From Novosphingobium sp. (GTDB taxonomy: Bacteria; Pseudomonadota; Alphaproteobacteria; Sphingomonadales; Sphingomonadaceae): a stretch of 64,000 nt of DNA. A model generated the notes under the pieces. The model did not search any database. It had not been told where the DNA came from and saw only the letters and a list, made by a program, of their open reading frames with translations. The stretch is from contig NZ_JAPZQX010000002.1 of the NCBI RefSeq assembly GCF_027531025.1, positions 432,861 through 496,860 of the forward strand, given 5' to 3'. The position numbers and the translations under genes are program-made. Position 1 is the stretch's first letter. Each line of letters opens with the position of its first letter. Positions 52,741-62,495 of this stretch are shown piece by piece.

Positions 52741-54636
52741 CTAGGCCTTGGTCGGCGAATACCAGATCGGCGAGGTATAGGCGCGTTCCTGCTGCTTCAC
52801 CCGCACTTCGGGCGGCAGCTTCAGCTTGAAGCGGACCGCGTCATAGGCTGGCCAGCTGGGCGTGGGGATCTCCAGCACCCGCAGGTAATAGAACGCGCGG
52901 ACCGAAGGATCGAATTCCGGATCGGTCCAGACCGTGTTGAGCGTCGCCGCGCCGATGGTGTTCTTGTAGCTGGCGGTCGCGACATCGACGGTATCGCCCA
53001 CCGACGGCAGCTTGCCGCCCACCGGTTTGCGCTTCGCCGCATCGCTCCAGACCACGTCGAAGACCTTCTCCTGGGCCTTGCCGTTCTTGTCGACCCAGCC
53101 CTTGACCACCTGGACGCGGTCGAGATTGGCCCCGATCGGATCCTTCAGCGCGGAAACGATGAAGCTGGGCGCGCCCTTCGCGCCAGGTTTCAGTTCCCCG
53201 CCCATCGGCACGCCGCGCTGGTACCCGGCGCGGACCCAGTCGCCCGTCAGGTCATCAGCCTTGAAATCCCAGCCGCCAAAGAACCGCACGGTCATGCGCG
53301 GGCCGGTGCTGGCATAGACCTCGCGGCGCTGCATGGCATCGAAGATCGCGGCGCGGGTATTGGCCTTGGCCCAGACGGCCGCATAGCCGCTGGCCAGGTA
53401 ATGCCAGCCGAACCGGCCCTGCCGCGTACCTAGGTTCTGGCCCTGCAGCGCGCGCGCTGGATTGGGCTCATTGCCGCTATGCTTGCCGAAGAACTGGTCC
53501 TCATCACCGGTAGCAAGGGCGGTGTGGCTGTCGGTCGAGCCGATCAGGCCGAACTTGTAGGGGTTCACGCCCATCTGCGCTTCCAGCAGCAGGCCACGCT
53601 TCAGCGCCTCGCGGACATATTCACCCGCGAACATGCTGGAGTTCTTGGGCTCGTTGCCCAGCAGGTTGCTGATCTCCCAGCCGGCCACGCCGAAGCCGGC
53701 AAATTCGTCATTGGGTGACAGGAAGGGGTGCGCTTCGCTGTCGCCCTTGATCTGGGTGATTTCCACCACCGGTTCCAGCCGCGCCCGGCGCTTGGCATAT
53801 TCGGCGGTCATCGGCCCGCCACCGGGCTGGGTCAGTTCGAACATCAGGCCGTTCGACAGGTTCGAGTTGTGCGGGATCGCCAGCACCCGTCCACCGGTCG
53901 ATTTCTCGTAAGCCTCCATATAGTTCCAGATCTCGTCCGGAGTGGCCTTGTAGGTCGGGTCGATCGGCACCACGGTGCGGACCTTGTCGGGCCCATCGCG
54001 GAAGATGATGTTGCGGTGCAGGTTGTTGCCGCCCTGCATCAGCGTGTATTCGAACCCGAAGAAGGCGGTGAACTTGCCCGGCTCGTTATAGTCTTCGACC
54101 GTGTCGATGCTGCTGTTCCAGACCGACTTGGTCCGTTCCGCCGCATCGGCCTGGCCCATCATCGCGTCCGGCAGGTCATTGCGCCCGCGCGCGTCGAGGA
54201 TCTCGGCCATGGCGCGCTGCGAACCTTCCGGTCCTTCGTGCATCATGTCGTACCAGCGGCGCATGGTCGGATCGGTGATCAGCATCCGCGGGGCGTCATA
54301 CAGCGCCTTGGTCGCGCCAAGCCCTTCGGCGTGGTCGGTGATGACCAGGAAATCCAGCGGGCGCGACAGCTTGGCCTTGAGCCCGGTGGTCGAAGTGATT
54401 TCCTCGCCCCGGGCAAAGCGCAGGGCCTCTTCGGGCCCAAGCCGCACGCCAAAACCGAAGGCATCGACCGAATTGGCGGTATGGAGGTGGGTATCGCCCC
54501 ACAGCACCCTTTCCGGAAACTCGGTTTCCTTGACCGCCACTTCGCCGCCGCCCACGGCTTGCTTGATCTGATCGCATCCGCCGACCAGCGCGCTTGTTCC
54601 CAGCAGCACCGCCGCCAACATTACCTTGCGCCGCAT
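52741..54636 (-). CDS. DUF3604 (PHP-like) lipoprotein
   Basis: A 631-residue protein. The N-terminus MRRKVMLAAVLLGTSALVGGC is a lipoprotein signal with the acylated Cys at 21. The body is DUF3604, which resembles PHP metal-dependent phosphoesterases: LWGDTHLHTANS near residue 45, LVITDHAEGLG, IPHNSNLSNG and IGSTDSHTALATG supply metal-binding His/Asp residues. It would lie in the periplasm anchored to a membrane. It is the first gene of the DUF3604-parvulin-HupE unit. The substrate is unknown. The frame is open further upstream but without family similarity. Confidence 0.85.
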   Translation of the reverse strand: MRRKVMLAAVLLGTSALVGGCDQIKQAVGGGEVAVKETEFPERVLWGDTHLHTANSVDAFGFGVRLGPEEALRFARGEEITSTTGLKAKLSRPLDFLVITDHAEGLGATKALYDAPRMLITDPTMRRWYDMMHEGPEGSQRAMAEILDARGRNDLPDAMMGQADAAERTKSVWNSSIDTVEDYNEPGKFTAFFGFEYTLMQGGNNLHRNIIFRDGPDKVRTVVPIDPTYKATPDEIWNYMEAYEKSTGGRVLAIPHNSNLSNGLMFELTQPGGGPMTAEYAKRRARLEPVVEITQIKGDSEAHPFLSPNDEFAGFGVAGWEISNLLGNEPKNSSMFAGEYVREALKRGLLLEAQMGVNPYKFGLIGSTDSHTALATGDEDQFFGKHSGNEPNPARALQGQNLGTRQGRFGWHYLASGYAAVWAKANTRAAIFDAMQRREVYASTGPRMTVRFFGGWDFKADDLTGDWVRAGYQRGVPMGGELKPGAKGAPSFIVSALKDPIGANLDRVQVVKGWVDKNGKAQEKVFDVVWSDAAKRKPVGGKLPSVGDTVDVATASYKNTIGAATLNTVWTDPEFDPSVRAFYYLRVLEIPTPSWPAYDAVRFKLKLPPEVRVKQQERAYTSPIWYSPTKA

Positions 54637-54669
54637 TCCATCCCCTCCTGCGTCGAAACCGGTTTTTCT

Positions 54670-54680
54670 TTGCAATGCAG
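54670..54680. promoter_or_regulatory. TTGCAATGCAG, variant of the CTGC-N3-GCAG site
   Basis: It lies 34 bases upstream of the DUF3604 start and shares TGCAATGCAG with the two perfect copies at 18914 and 40673. One base of the left arm differs. Read as a possible third site of the same regulator. Confidence 0.3.
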
Positions 54681-54742
54681 CATGCGCAGGGCCGGGGCGC
54701 GCGTCAATCCCGCGCTCGGGCAAAGTTTTTCGCAAAGGTGGT

Positions 54743-55948
54743 TCAGTCGGCTGCGGTGACGCGAACCCCGTCGCGGACCTTTTCGCCCGGATGGACGATG
54801 ACCGCCTGTCCTTCGCGAAGTCCGCCAAGGACTTGGGCGGTTTCGTCGTTCATTTGTCCGACTGCGACAGCGATGCGCCGGGCGCGACCATCGCTGTCCA
54901 CCGTGAAGGCGGCCCAGCCGGTGCCTTCGCGGAACAGGGCACCAATCGGCACCTGCAGCACTTTGGCATCGCTCCACCGCGCGATTTTCACGCCCACGCG
55001 GTAGCCATGGCCGAGTCGCTGCCAGCTCTCGCGCGGTCCGGTCAGGTCGATGATCACCCGGACCCGTTGTTCCTCCACGCCCAGGGCGGAGATCTTTCGA
55101 AAGCCCAGCGGTTCGACCAGCCGAACCTTGCCCGGCAGCGGCCGGTCGCCGCCCCAGGCGGCGATTTCCACGGCTGCGCCGCGCGCGACCTTGACCGCAT
55201 CGGCGCTGAGCATTTCGGCCACCACTTCAAGCCGGGACGGATCGCCTAGTTCGAGCAGCGGTGTGCTGGCGGCGACAGGCCCACCGCTTTCATGCAGCTG
55301 ACTGAGGACCACACCGCCGTTCGGAGCGCGGACTTCGATCGCCTGCCCGATCGGCGGTGCGCCGCTGCCCGTGCGCAGCCCGGTTTCGGCCGCGCGCAGG
55401 GCATGCAGGGCGGCGTCAGCGGTCTGGCTGGCGGCGCGGGTCGCGGCGCGGGCGCGGTCCCGCTCGCTGCGGGCGGCATCGTATTGCGCGCGCGAAACAA
55501 ACCCCCGCGCCTGCAACGCCTCGATCCGTTGCAGCGTGGTGCGGGCCAGTTGTTCGGTGACCTGCGCCTCCTGCACGCCGGCCCGGGCGGCGGCGAGCTC
55601 GGCGCGCAGCGCCTCGATCCGGTCGAGCGTTTCGGCATAGGCGCGGCGATCGACCGGGGCTGGCTGGATCGGCTGGATCAGGGCCACGACCTCGCCCGGC
55701 GCAACGGCCGTGCCGGGTTTGTGCGGCAGCCTGAGCAGCTCGCCGGTGACCGGGGCATAGACGGTAAACAGATCGCTCACGCGGGTTTCGCCGAGGTCAT
55801 CGATGGTGACCGCCATCGGGCCGCTATGGACCAGTGCGGTTTCCACCTCGAGCGCGGGCTTGCGCAGCATGAACCAGCCGGCCAGCGCCAGGGCGATGAC
55901 GATCAGCCCGATCAGCAGGCGTGGTCCGGTGAAGGTTGCCTTGGTCAT
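54743..55948 (-). CDS. HlyD-type periplasmic adaptor of an ABC exporter
   Basis: A 401-residue membrane-fusion protein: an N-terminal membrane anchor (LLIGLIVIALALAGWFML), a lipoyl half, a long coiled-coil hairpin of about 100 residues (from AYAETLDRIEALRAELAAAR), a barrel-sandwich part with VRAPNGGVVLSQLHESGGP, and a beta-barrel domain. It would link the ABC permease to an outer-membrane channel. ATG 55948 with GGGAG 5 bases upstream is preferred over the GTG at 55954, which overlaps the permease stop. Confidence 0.85.
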   Translation of the reverse strand: MTKATFTGPRLLIGLIVIALALAGWFMLRKPALEVETALVHSGPMAVTIDDLGETRVSDLFTVYAPVTGELLRLPHKPGTAVAPGEVVALIQPIQPAPVDRRAYAETLDRIEALRAELAAARAGVQEAQVTEQLARTTLQRIEALQARGFVSRAQYDAARSERDRARAATRAASQTADAALHALRAAETGLRTGSGAPPIGQAIEVRAPNGGVVLSQLHESGGPVAASTPLLELGDPSRLEVVAEMLSADAVKVARGAAVEIAAWGGDRPLPGKVRLVEPLGFRKISALGVEEQRVRVIIDLTGPRESWQRLGHGYRVGVKIARWSDAKVLQVPIGALFREGTGWAAFTVDSDGRARRIAVAVGQMNDETAQVLGGLREGQAVIVHPGEKVRDGVRVTAAD

Positions 55949-55950
55949 GG

Positions 55951-58311
55951 TCACTCCCGCGTCTTCAGCGCGCGGACCAGGTCGAGCCGGTCGGCGCTGC
56001 GCCGCACCAGCACGGCAGTGGCCGCCGCTGCCACCGCCACCACCAGCACGCCCTCGGCCAGGGTGCGCGCGCTGACGGCGGCGGGGATCATGAACATATC
56101 CGATGAAAAGCTGCTGGCGATATAGCGCGACAGCGCCATCCCCAGCACCAGCCCCAGCGGCAGGGCAGCGAGGGCGAGCAGGGCCTGCTCGCCCACCAGC
56201 ACGAAGCCGGCCTCGCCCTTGCGGTAGCCCAGCACCCGCATCGAGGCGAGGTCGCGCGCCAGTTCCGACAGGCTGATCCGCGCGCTGGTATAGGTCACGC
56301 CCACCACGATCAGCATGGCGAACAGGGTGTTGAACAGGGTGACGATGCCCATGCTTTCGGCAATCGTCTCGCGGATGCCGCGCACGGCATTGGCGGCAAC
56401 GGTGACCGAGGCCACCTGGGGCGTCTGCTTGAGCCGGGCAAACAACGCGGGCGCCTGCTGCGGGTCGGTCATCAGGTAGGCCCCGCTGGCTACATCGCCC
56501 TCACGCAGCAGGCGGTTGAGCGCGCCGCGTTCGATCACCAGCGAGGCACCCAGCGGCACGTCGACCACGGCGGTGATCGGCAGGGTGAAGCGCTGGCGCT
56601 GACCTTCGGTGACCTGCACCTCAATCTGGTCGCCCGCGACAATGTCCAGCTTGCGGGCCAGCTGGCTCGAAATCAGCGCGCCGCCCGGTGGCGGCTCGAT
56701 CGTCGTGCCGTCCAGCGCGACGATCCGCATCAGCGCGCTGCCGCGCGGCAGGCCCAGCACGGCCTCACGCTCGCGATGCGGGCCCTTGACCAGTTCCGCG
56801 CCGACCGCGCGATAGGTTTCGGCACGCTGCACGCCGGGCAGCAGCGCCAGCTCGCGCTGCACGCGCCCGTCGCGCGGCTCGGTGAAGGACAGGGCCAGAT
56901 CGGCGCGCTGGCCGCGTTCGAACACCAGCTGGATCAGCCGCTCGACATTGTCGGTCGAACTGGCCGAGGCCACGTAAAGCGCCAGCGCCATGGCCAGGCC
57001 CAGCACGCTGGCGATGGTCCGCAAGGGGCGGCGGAAGAACCCGCGCAGGATCATCCGGCTTGGCTCGTCGGGCAGCAGGCGAACCAGCCGGCTCGACAAG
57101 GGGCCGCTCGAATAGCGCGCCGGGGCAGGGGGGCGCATGGCCTCGGCCGGGGTCAGCCGCTGCGCCCGCCAGACCGCCGAGATTGCCCCGGCCAGCACGG
57201 CGGCAAGGGCCATGGCGGCGGAACCGAGATAGATGTCGGCCCCGGCGGAGAAGGTCAGCGCCGGGAAGGCGAAGTAGGCCTGGTAGAGCAGGGCTACCCC
57301 CCGGCCGAGCCAGAAGCCCAGCACCCAGCCCAGCGCCACGCCGCCCAGCGAAAGCAGCAGCGCCAGCTGGGCATAGTGCCGGGCAATCGGCGCGCTGCGA
57401 TAGCCAAAGGCCTTGAGCAGGCCGATCACCTCGCGCTCGGTGTCGATCAGGCGGGCCAGCAGGATGTTGAGCAGGAAAGCCGAGACCAAGAGGAAGATCG
57501 GCGGCAGGATCTGCACCATGGTGCGCAACTGGTCGATCTCGCTGGACAGGAAGCGGTTGGATACGTCCAGATCGCGGCCATAGGCCCCGACCGGGCCATA
57601 GGCGGCGCTGATCCGGTCGGCCCGGCGGATCACTTCCTGTTTAGAGGCGCCGGGTGCCAGCCGCAGGAGCACTTCGTTGAACCCGTCGCGCATGTCGAGC
57701 GCGGCGGCCAGTGGCTCGCGCGCCATCCAGATGATCCCGAACCGGCGGTTGTCGGGAAAGATCTGGCCCGGGGCCACGGCATAGACATGCTCGGGCGAGA
57801 TCGCCGTGCCGACCAGCACCAGTTCGATCCGCTTGCCATAGACCAGCGCCGGCAGCCGGTCACCCGGCGCCAGCCGGGCGGCCTTGGCGAAGGCCTCGCT
57901 GACGATCACCTCGTTGGGACGTTCGGCCCGCGGCATCCGGCCAGAGCGCAGGACCACGCGGTTGAGCTGGATCGGAAGCGAATGGAGCCGCGCCAGCACC
58001 GGCTCGGCGATCCCCGGCAGATCAAGCGTGGCGGCACCCGACAGGCGCGTTTCCACCCCGGCAACGCCCGGCACTTCAGCCAGTTCGCGGGCGAGGCTGT
58101 CGGGCGCCCGGCGCAGCGGCACCCAGACCTGGGCCAAGCTATACCCCTCGTAATAGGCGCTGCGCGCGGCATCGAGGCTGCGCATCATGCCATAGGACAT
58201 CACCGCCATGCCGACGCCCGCCGCCATCACTAGGGCAATCGCCAATGCCTGACCGCGCAGCCGCCACAGGTCGCGCAGCAGCTTGCGGGTGAGGGGCGGC
58301 AGCGCGTTCAC
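55951..58311 (-). CDS. FtsX-like ABC exporter permease
   Basis: A 786-residue permease with two FtsX/MacB-like repeats: membrane helix near residue 20, periplasmic domain, three helices (about 260-400), then a second helix, periplasmic domain and three final helices ending LVRALKTRE. This is the DevC/LolC-like double type. The start is GTG 58311, overlapping the ATPase stop as GTGA; the frame continues to 58527 only as a shadow. It works with the following adaptor and preceding ATPase; the exported compound is unknown. Confidence 0.88.
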   Translation of the reverse strand: MNALPPLTRKLLRDLWRLRGQALAIALVMAAGVGMAVMSYGMMRSLDAARSAYYEGYSLAQVWVPLRRAPDSLARELAEVPGVAGVETRLSGAATLDLPGIAEPVLARLHSLPIQLNRVVLRSGRMPRAERPNEVIVSEAFAKAARLAPGDRLPALVYGKRIELVLVGTAISPEHVYAVAPGQIFPDNRRFGIIWMAREPLAAALDMRDGFNEVLLRLAPGASKQEVIRRADRISAAYGPVGAYGRDLDVSNRFLSSEIDQLRTMVQILPPIFLLVSAFLLNILLARLIDTEREVIGLLKAFGYRSAPIARHYAQLALLLSLGGVALGWVLGFWLGRGVALLYQAYFAFPALTFSAGADIYLGSAAMALAAVLAGAISAVWRAQRLTPAEAMRPPAPARYSSGPLSSRLVRLLPDEPSRMILRGFFRRPLRTIASVLGLAMALALYVASASSTDNVERLIQLVFERGQRADLALSFTEPRDGRVQRELALLPGVQRAETYRAVGAELVKGPHREREAVLGLPRGSALMRIVALDGTTIEPPPGGALISSQLARKLDIVAGDQIEVQVTEGQRQRFTLPITAVVDVPLGASLVIERGALNRLLREGDVASGAYLMTDPQQAPALFARLKQTPQVASVTVAANAVRGIRETIAESMGIVTLFNTLFAMLIVVGVTYTSARISLSELARDLASMRVLGYRKGEAGFVLVGEQALLALAALPLGLVLGMALSRYIASSFSSDMFMIPAAVSARTLAEGVLVVAVAAAATAVLVRRSADRLDLVRALKTRE

Positions 58312-59021
58312 CAAGCCAGCTCGCCGGGCGGCTTGCGGCGGGGATTGCTGGTGTGCGAGGCGATCGCGCCGTCGGCAAAGTGGACCACTTCGTCCGCCAT
58401 GTCGGCGATCACGGCATTGTGGGTGATGATCATCACTGTCGTCCCGACCTCGCGATTGACGGTTTCCAGCGCGGTCAGCACGCGGATCCCGGTTTCGCTG
58501 TCGAGCGCGCCGGTCGGTTCGTCGCACAGCAGCACCTGTGGGCGCTTGGCAATGGCGCGGGCAATGGCGACGCGCTGCTGCTCACCGCCGGAAAGCTGGG
58601 CCGGGAAGTGATCCATCCGCCCCTCCAGCCCGACCAGCGCCAGCGCTTCCTCGGGCGTCATCGGATCCTCGGCAATATCGGTGATCAGCTGCACGTTCTC
58701 GCGCGCGGTCAGCGCGGCGATCAGGTTGTAGAACTGGAACACGAAGCCGATCGAGCGGCGGCGGTATTCGGTCAGCCCATCGGCATCGAGCGCGGTGATT
58801 TCGCTATCCTCAAACCAGGCCTGGCCCGAAGTGGCGCTGTCCAGCCCGCCCAGGATGTTGAGCAGGGTGGACTTGCCCGAACCCGATGGGCCCAGCAGCA
58901 CCAGCAGCTCTCCAGCGTGGACGGTCAGGTCAACCCCGCGCAGCGCATGGACCGCGGTTGGGGCGGTCCCATAGGACTTGGTCAGCCCGGCGGTGCGATA
59001 GATGGCAGGCCGCTCGCTCAT
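58308..59021 (-). CDS. ABC exporter ATP-binding subunit (MacB/LolD-like)
   Basis: A 237-residue ATPase. Walker A GPSGSGKS is at residues 44-51, the signature is [16 protein letters not shown], Walker B is [12 protein letters not shown], and a switch His lies in [20 protein letters not shown] directly precedes the ATG. It is the first gene of the three-gene exporter operon, divergent from fixL across a 357-bp gap. Confidence 0.92.
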   Translation of the reverse strand: MSERPAIYRTAGLTKSYGTAPTAVHALRGVDLTVHAGELLVLLGPSGSGKSTLLNILGGLDSATSGQAWFEDSEITALDADGLTEYRRRSIGFVFQFYNLIAALTARENVQLITDIAEDPMTPEEALALVGLEGRMDHFPAQLSGGEQQRVAIARAIAKRPQVLLCDEPTGALDSETGIRVLTALETVNREVGTTVMIITHNAVIADMADEVVHFADGAIASHTSNPRRKPPGELAW

Positions 59022-59378
59022 TCCCCCTCCGGTCCCGCCGCCAGGCTGGCAAGACGGCAACAGGCGCGATCCGGCGGCAGGGTCGCCGATTTCCCGGGCA
59101 ATGTCGATGGGGGCAAGGTGACGTCCCGATCAGGTCAATCCGGGGCTGGCGATCCCACGGCGGGGCGACTCGCCGCTATCCGGGAAACACCGGATAGTGG
59201 CAGACCGATTGCCTCGCCAAGGAACGGTCGGGGGGCAGCAACCGGAACCGGACTTCTTGCAGAAAAGCGGCGCAGCTAACGATTTTTGCGGCTTGCAACG
59301 CGAACGGTGCGGTCGCAATCTTGCGTATGTTTGCGTCGGTATTGATCCGGCGGATAAGGACACCAGTCGGAGAGGGTC
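59022..59378. promoter_or_regulatory. 357-bp divergent region between ABC ATPase and fixL
   Basis: The region must contain promoters for both directions. A hairpin GCCGCTATCCGG/CCGGATAGTGGC with loop GAAACA lies at 59172-59201. No FNR/FixK box (TTGAT-N4-ATCAA) and no RNA gene could be found by eye. The fixL ribosome site GGAGAGGG lies just before the TTG start. Confidence 0.4.
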
Positions 59379-61250
59379 TTGCTAGGCTTCGCAGCCAGTG
59401 GCCAGATTTGCGAGTTGATGCTGGAGAATGTTCCGGCAGGCATCGCCATTTTCGATCGCGACATGCGCTATCTCGGCTGCAGTCGGCGCTTCCGCGAGGA
59501 CTTTGGCCTGGGTGACCGGGATGTGGTCGGCCAGCTGCATTACGATGTCTTTCCAGAGATACCGGAGGACGTCCGCGCCATTCACCAGCGGATCCTCGCC
59601 GGCGCCACCGAATCGTCCGAGCTTGATAGCCTGCGGTGGGCCGATGGCTCGATCGACTGGGTCGAATGGAAGATGATGCCCTGGCGCGACGAGGCCGGGG
59701 AGATTGGCGGCGCGTTGCTGTTGGCCAATCGCAAGACCGACCTGGTGGCATCGCAAACGCGCGAGCAGACCTATCACCTGGCGATGCAGCTGCTGATCGA
59801 CAGTGCCACGGACTATGCGATCGTCATGGTCGGGCTCGATCAGCGGATCACCATGTGGAGTTCGGGCGCCGAACGGTTGTTTGGCTGGACTGCCCAGGAA
59901 GCCATCGGCCAGATGATCGGGATCATTCAGTTACCGGAACAGCAGCGGGATGACAGGGCAAGCCAACGGTTTGCCAGCATCCTGGAGATGGGTGGCTTTC
60001 GCGATCGTGGCTGGCGCAAGCGCAAGGACGGATCGCGCGTAATGGTCGATCTGACCGCCACCCCGATCCGCGATCAGTTCGGAAAGCTGCTGGGCTATTG
60101 CGGGGTGCTGCGCGACATCACCGATGAACTGGTTCGGGAACGGGTGCTAAGGGAGAGCGAGGCGCGACTGCGCTCGATCATCGAGACCGTTCCCGATGCC
60201 ATGATCACCATGGATGACTTCGGCATTGTCTTGTCCTTCAGCACGGCGGCCGAGGTCCTGTTCGGATACAAGGCCGAAGAAGTGATCGGGCAGAATGTCT
60301 CGATGCTGATGCCGGAACCTGACCGTTCCCGGCACGATGGGTACCTGGCGCGCTATCGCGCCGGCGGCGTACGCCAGATCATCGGCAAGGCCCGGCGTGT
60401 GCTCGGCCAGCGCAAGGACGGTTCGGTTTTCGCCCACGAGTTGCACGTGGGTGAGTTCGAGATCGATGGGCGACAGGTCTTCACCGGGTTCATCAGTGAC
60501 CTGACCCAGCGCGAGGCGGATGCCGCCCAGCTGCGCGAGGTCGAAGCCGAACTGGCGCAGATTTCGCGGGGAGCTGCGCTGGCAACCATGGGTTCTGCCC
60601 TGGCGCACGAGCTGAACCAGCCGCTTACCGCCATTGCCAACTACCTGCAGGCAGCCGGTTCAATCGATCTGACCCAGGGAGAGGGGGCCGTCGCGCTGCT
60701 GCGCGAGGCGCTGGACGAATCCAGCCGCCAGGCGCTGCGCGCGGGCGAGATCATCCATCGGTTGCGCGCCTTCCTGGCCCGCAGCGATCTGGAACCGCGG
60801 GTCGCCGATACGGCCGACCTCGTCAAGGAAGCCTTGGCGCTCGCTCTGCCGGGAGCGGAGGCCGGATCGGTCAACCTGCAAATGGACATCTCGCTAGACT
60901 GCCCGGCGATCTTTGCTGACCGGATCCAGATCCAACAGGTCCTGATCAACCTGGTACGCAATGCCTTTGAAGCGCTTGGAGGGGACGGGCGGATCGAAAT
61001 CTATGCCGAACCGGATCCGGATGGCGTGCACTTCACGGTGCAGGACAATGGCCCCGGTCTGCACCCCGAGGTCGAGCAGCATCTGTTCGAGCCGTTCAGC
61101 GGGACGCGCACCAAGGGCATGGGTCTGGGGCTTGCGATCTGCCGCACGATCATCGAGGCCAATGGCGGCAGGATGTGGCACGAACGGGTGCCAACCGGTG
61201 GCGCGGCGTTCCATTTCACGGTTCCCGTTGCGGAGGACGGCGATGGTTGA
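59379..61250 (+). CDS. fixL: oxygen-sensing PAS histidine kinase FixL
   Basis: A 623-residue soluble kinase. Two PAS domains (about 10-120 and 135-250) precede a FixL-type heme PAS (about 258-378). His319 in PEPDRSRHDGYLARY matches the heme ligand of rhizobial FixL, and Arg325 and Arg339 match its distal-pocket arginines, while the position of BjFixL His214 is Gln333. The kinase core follows: His410 in LAHELNQPL, then N, G1 and G2 boxes (NLVRNAFEAL, VQDNGPGL, GMGLGLAIC). The start is TTG with GGAGAGGG before it. It overlaps fixJ by 8 bases. Confidence 0.92.
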   Translation: MLGFAASGQICELMLENVPAGIAIFDRDMRYLGCSRRFREDFGLGDRDVVGQLHYDVFPEIPEDVRAIHQRILAGATESSELDSLRWADGSIDWVEWKMMPWRDEAGEIGGALLLANRKTDLVASQTREQTYHLAMQLLIDSATDYAIVMVGLDQRITMWSSGAERLFGWTAQEAIGQMIGIIQLPEQQRDDRASQRFASILEMGGFRDRGWRKRKDGSRVMVDLTATPIRDQFGKLLGYCGVLRDITDELVRERVLRESEARLRSIIETVPDAMITMDDFGIVLSFSTAAEVLFGYKAEEVIGQNVSMLMPEPDRSRHDGYLARYRAGGVRQIIGKARRVLGQRKDGSVFAHELHVGEFEIDGRQVFTGFISDLTQREADAAQLREVEAELAQISRGAALATMGSALAHELNQPLTAIANYLQAAGSIDLTQGEGAVALLREALDESSRQALRAGEIIHRLRAFLARSDLEPRVADTADLVKEALALALPGAEAGSVNLQMDISLDCPAIFADRIQIQQVLINLVRNAFEALGGDGRIEIYAEPDPDGVHFTVQDNGPGLHPEVEQHLFEPFSGTRTKGMGLGLAICRTIIEANGGRMWHERVPTGGAAFHFTVPVAEDGDG

Positions 61251-61917
61251 CGATGCCGACAAGCGGCTGGTGCATATCGTGGATGACGAGGATTCGGTCC
61301 GGCGCTCGCTCGATTTCCTGCTGCGTAATGCCGGTTTCCGCACCGAGCGCTGGGCGAGTGGCGAGCTGTTCCTCAAGGAGGCGGATCGCGATGGCAAGGC
61401 CTGCGTCCTGCTCGATATCCGGATGCCGGGCCTGGATGGCCTGGCCGTGCAACAGGCGATGACCGAGCAGGGCTTCGCCCAGCCCGTGATCCTGCTTACC
61501 GGCCACGGCGATGTTTCCCTGGCGGTCAGGGCCATGCGCTCCGGCGCGATCGATTTTCTCGAAAAGCCGTTCGACCGGGAGCGGCTCCTCCACTCGATCG
61601 AGCTGGCCTTTGCCGCGCTCAACGATCGCGAGGAACTGCACCGCCGCACCGATTGGGCAAGCACCCAGCTGGGCAAGCTGACCGAACGCGAGCGCGAGGT
61701 GCTGGACGGGCTGGCCTGCGGCTATCCCAACAAGACGATTGCCTTCGATCTGGGCATCAGCCCGCGCACGGTCGAGGTCTATCGCGCCAACCTGATGACC
61801 AAGCTTGATGTTGCAAGTTTTGCCGAAGCCTTGCGGATCGCCTTTGCGGCCGGCCTCGGATCGGAACAGGCCTGGCGGCGCAATTATCGTCCGAAGGCGG
61901 CAGAAGGGCGATCCTGA
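61243..61917 (+). CDS. fixJ: response regulator FixJ
   Basis: A 224-residue two-domain regulator. The receiver has HIVDDEDSVRRSL, the phosphorylated Asp58 in LLDIRMPGLDG, and Lys in FLEKPF. The C-terminal LuxR-type helix-turn-helix is LTEREREVLDGLACGYPNKT plus SPRTVEVYRANLMTKL. It is translationally coupled to fixL, so it should control low-oxygen genes, usually through FixK/FNR-type regulators, which are not in this window. Confidence 0.93.
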   Translation: MVDDADKRLVHIVDDEDSVRRSLDFLLRNAGFRTERWASGELFLKEADRDGKACVLLDIRMPGLDGLAVQQAMTEQGFAQPVILLTGHGDVSLAVRAMRSGAIDFLEKPFDRERLLHSIELAFAALNDREELHRRTDWASTQLGKLTEREREVLDGLACGYPNKTIAFDLGISPRTVEVYRANLMTKLDVASFAEALRIAFAAGLGSEQAWRRNYRPKAAEGRS

Positions 61918-62011
61918 TCGCCCTGGCTCCGTAACAAACCCGATAGCAGGCCTTGGCTGGCATTCATAAGCACGGCTTCACCTGAAACCTTGGTCGAAAG
62001 GGTGATGCGCG

Positions 62012-62467
62012 ATGATTCTGCGGCATGGGGCCCATGTTGTACTGCTTGATGGCGGGCGTTTGCTGGTGCTGCGCAATCTTGGCGATTTTCGCCGCCCGAA
62101 CCTTTCGGTGGTTGGGCACGATGCGCACCGCAATCCGACCAACCGCGAGATTCTGCATGATGGGCCCGGCATTGCCGGATCGCGCTTCGGCTCAGGCAGC
62201 GACACCTTCAGTCGGGGCGATCCGCACCAGCGCAACGAGGATCGTTTCGCCGCCGAAGTGGCCGAGCTGGTCAGCGCGCTGGATGATCGGGAAAGTGCCG
62301 ACGTGATCGTGGTCGCTCCGCCACGCTCGCTTGCGGCCTTCCGCCGTGCGCTCGACCCTGCCGCGCAGCAGCGGATCGTGGCCATGATCGACAAGGACCT
62401 GACCCGCCACACCGTGGACGAACTGACCCGCATCATCGTGGGCGAACTCGACGCCATGGGCGCCTGA
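62012..62467 (+). CDS. host-attachment-type protein (PF10116-like)
   Basis: A 151-residue protein. LRHGAHVVLLDGGRLLVLRN at the N-terminus, HRNPTNREILHDGPG and a C-terminal DKDLTRHTVDELTRIIV are the pattern of the family named for Agrobacterium proteins needed for attachment to host cells. Structurally the family resembles archaeal release-factor-like (baeRF) domains. Its molecular role is not known. It follows fixJ by 94 bases in the same direction. Confidence 0.78.
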   Translation: MILRHGAHVVLLDGGRLLVLRNLGDFRRPNLSVVGHDAHRNPTNREILHDGPGIAGSRFGSGSDTFSRGDPHQRNEDRFAAEVAELVSALDDRESADVIVVAPPRSLAAFRRALDPAAQQRIVAMIDKDLTRHTVDELTRIIVGELDAMGA

Positions 62468-62495
62468 CGCACGGACGATCGCCTGATCAGCGAAG

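Noticed and set aside
59022..59378. FNR/FixK box near fixL
   Set aside because: TTGATCCGGCGGATAA near 59340 has only one good half (TTGAT); the expected ATCAA partner at the right distance is absent.
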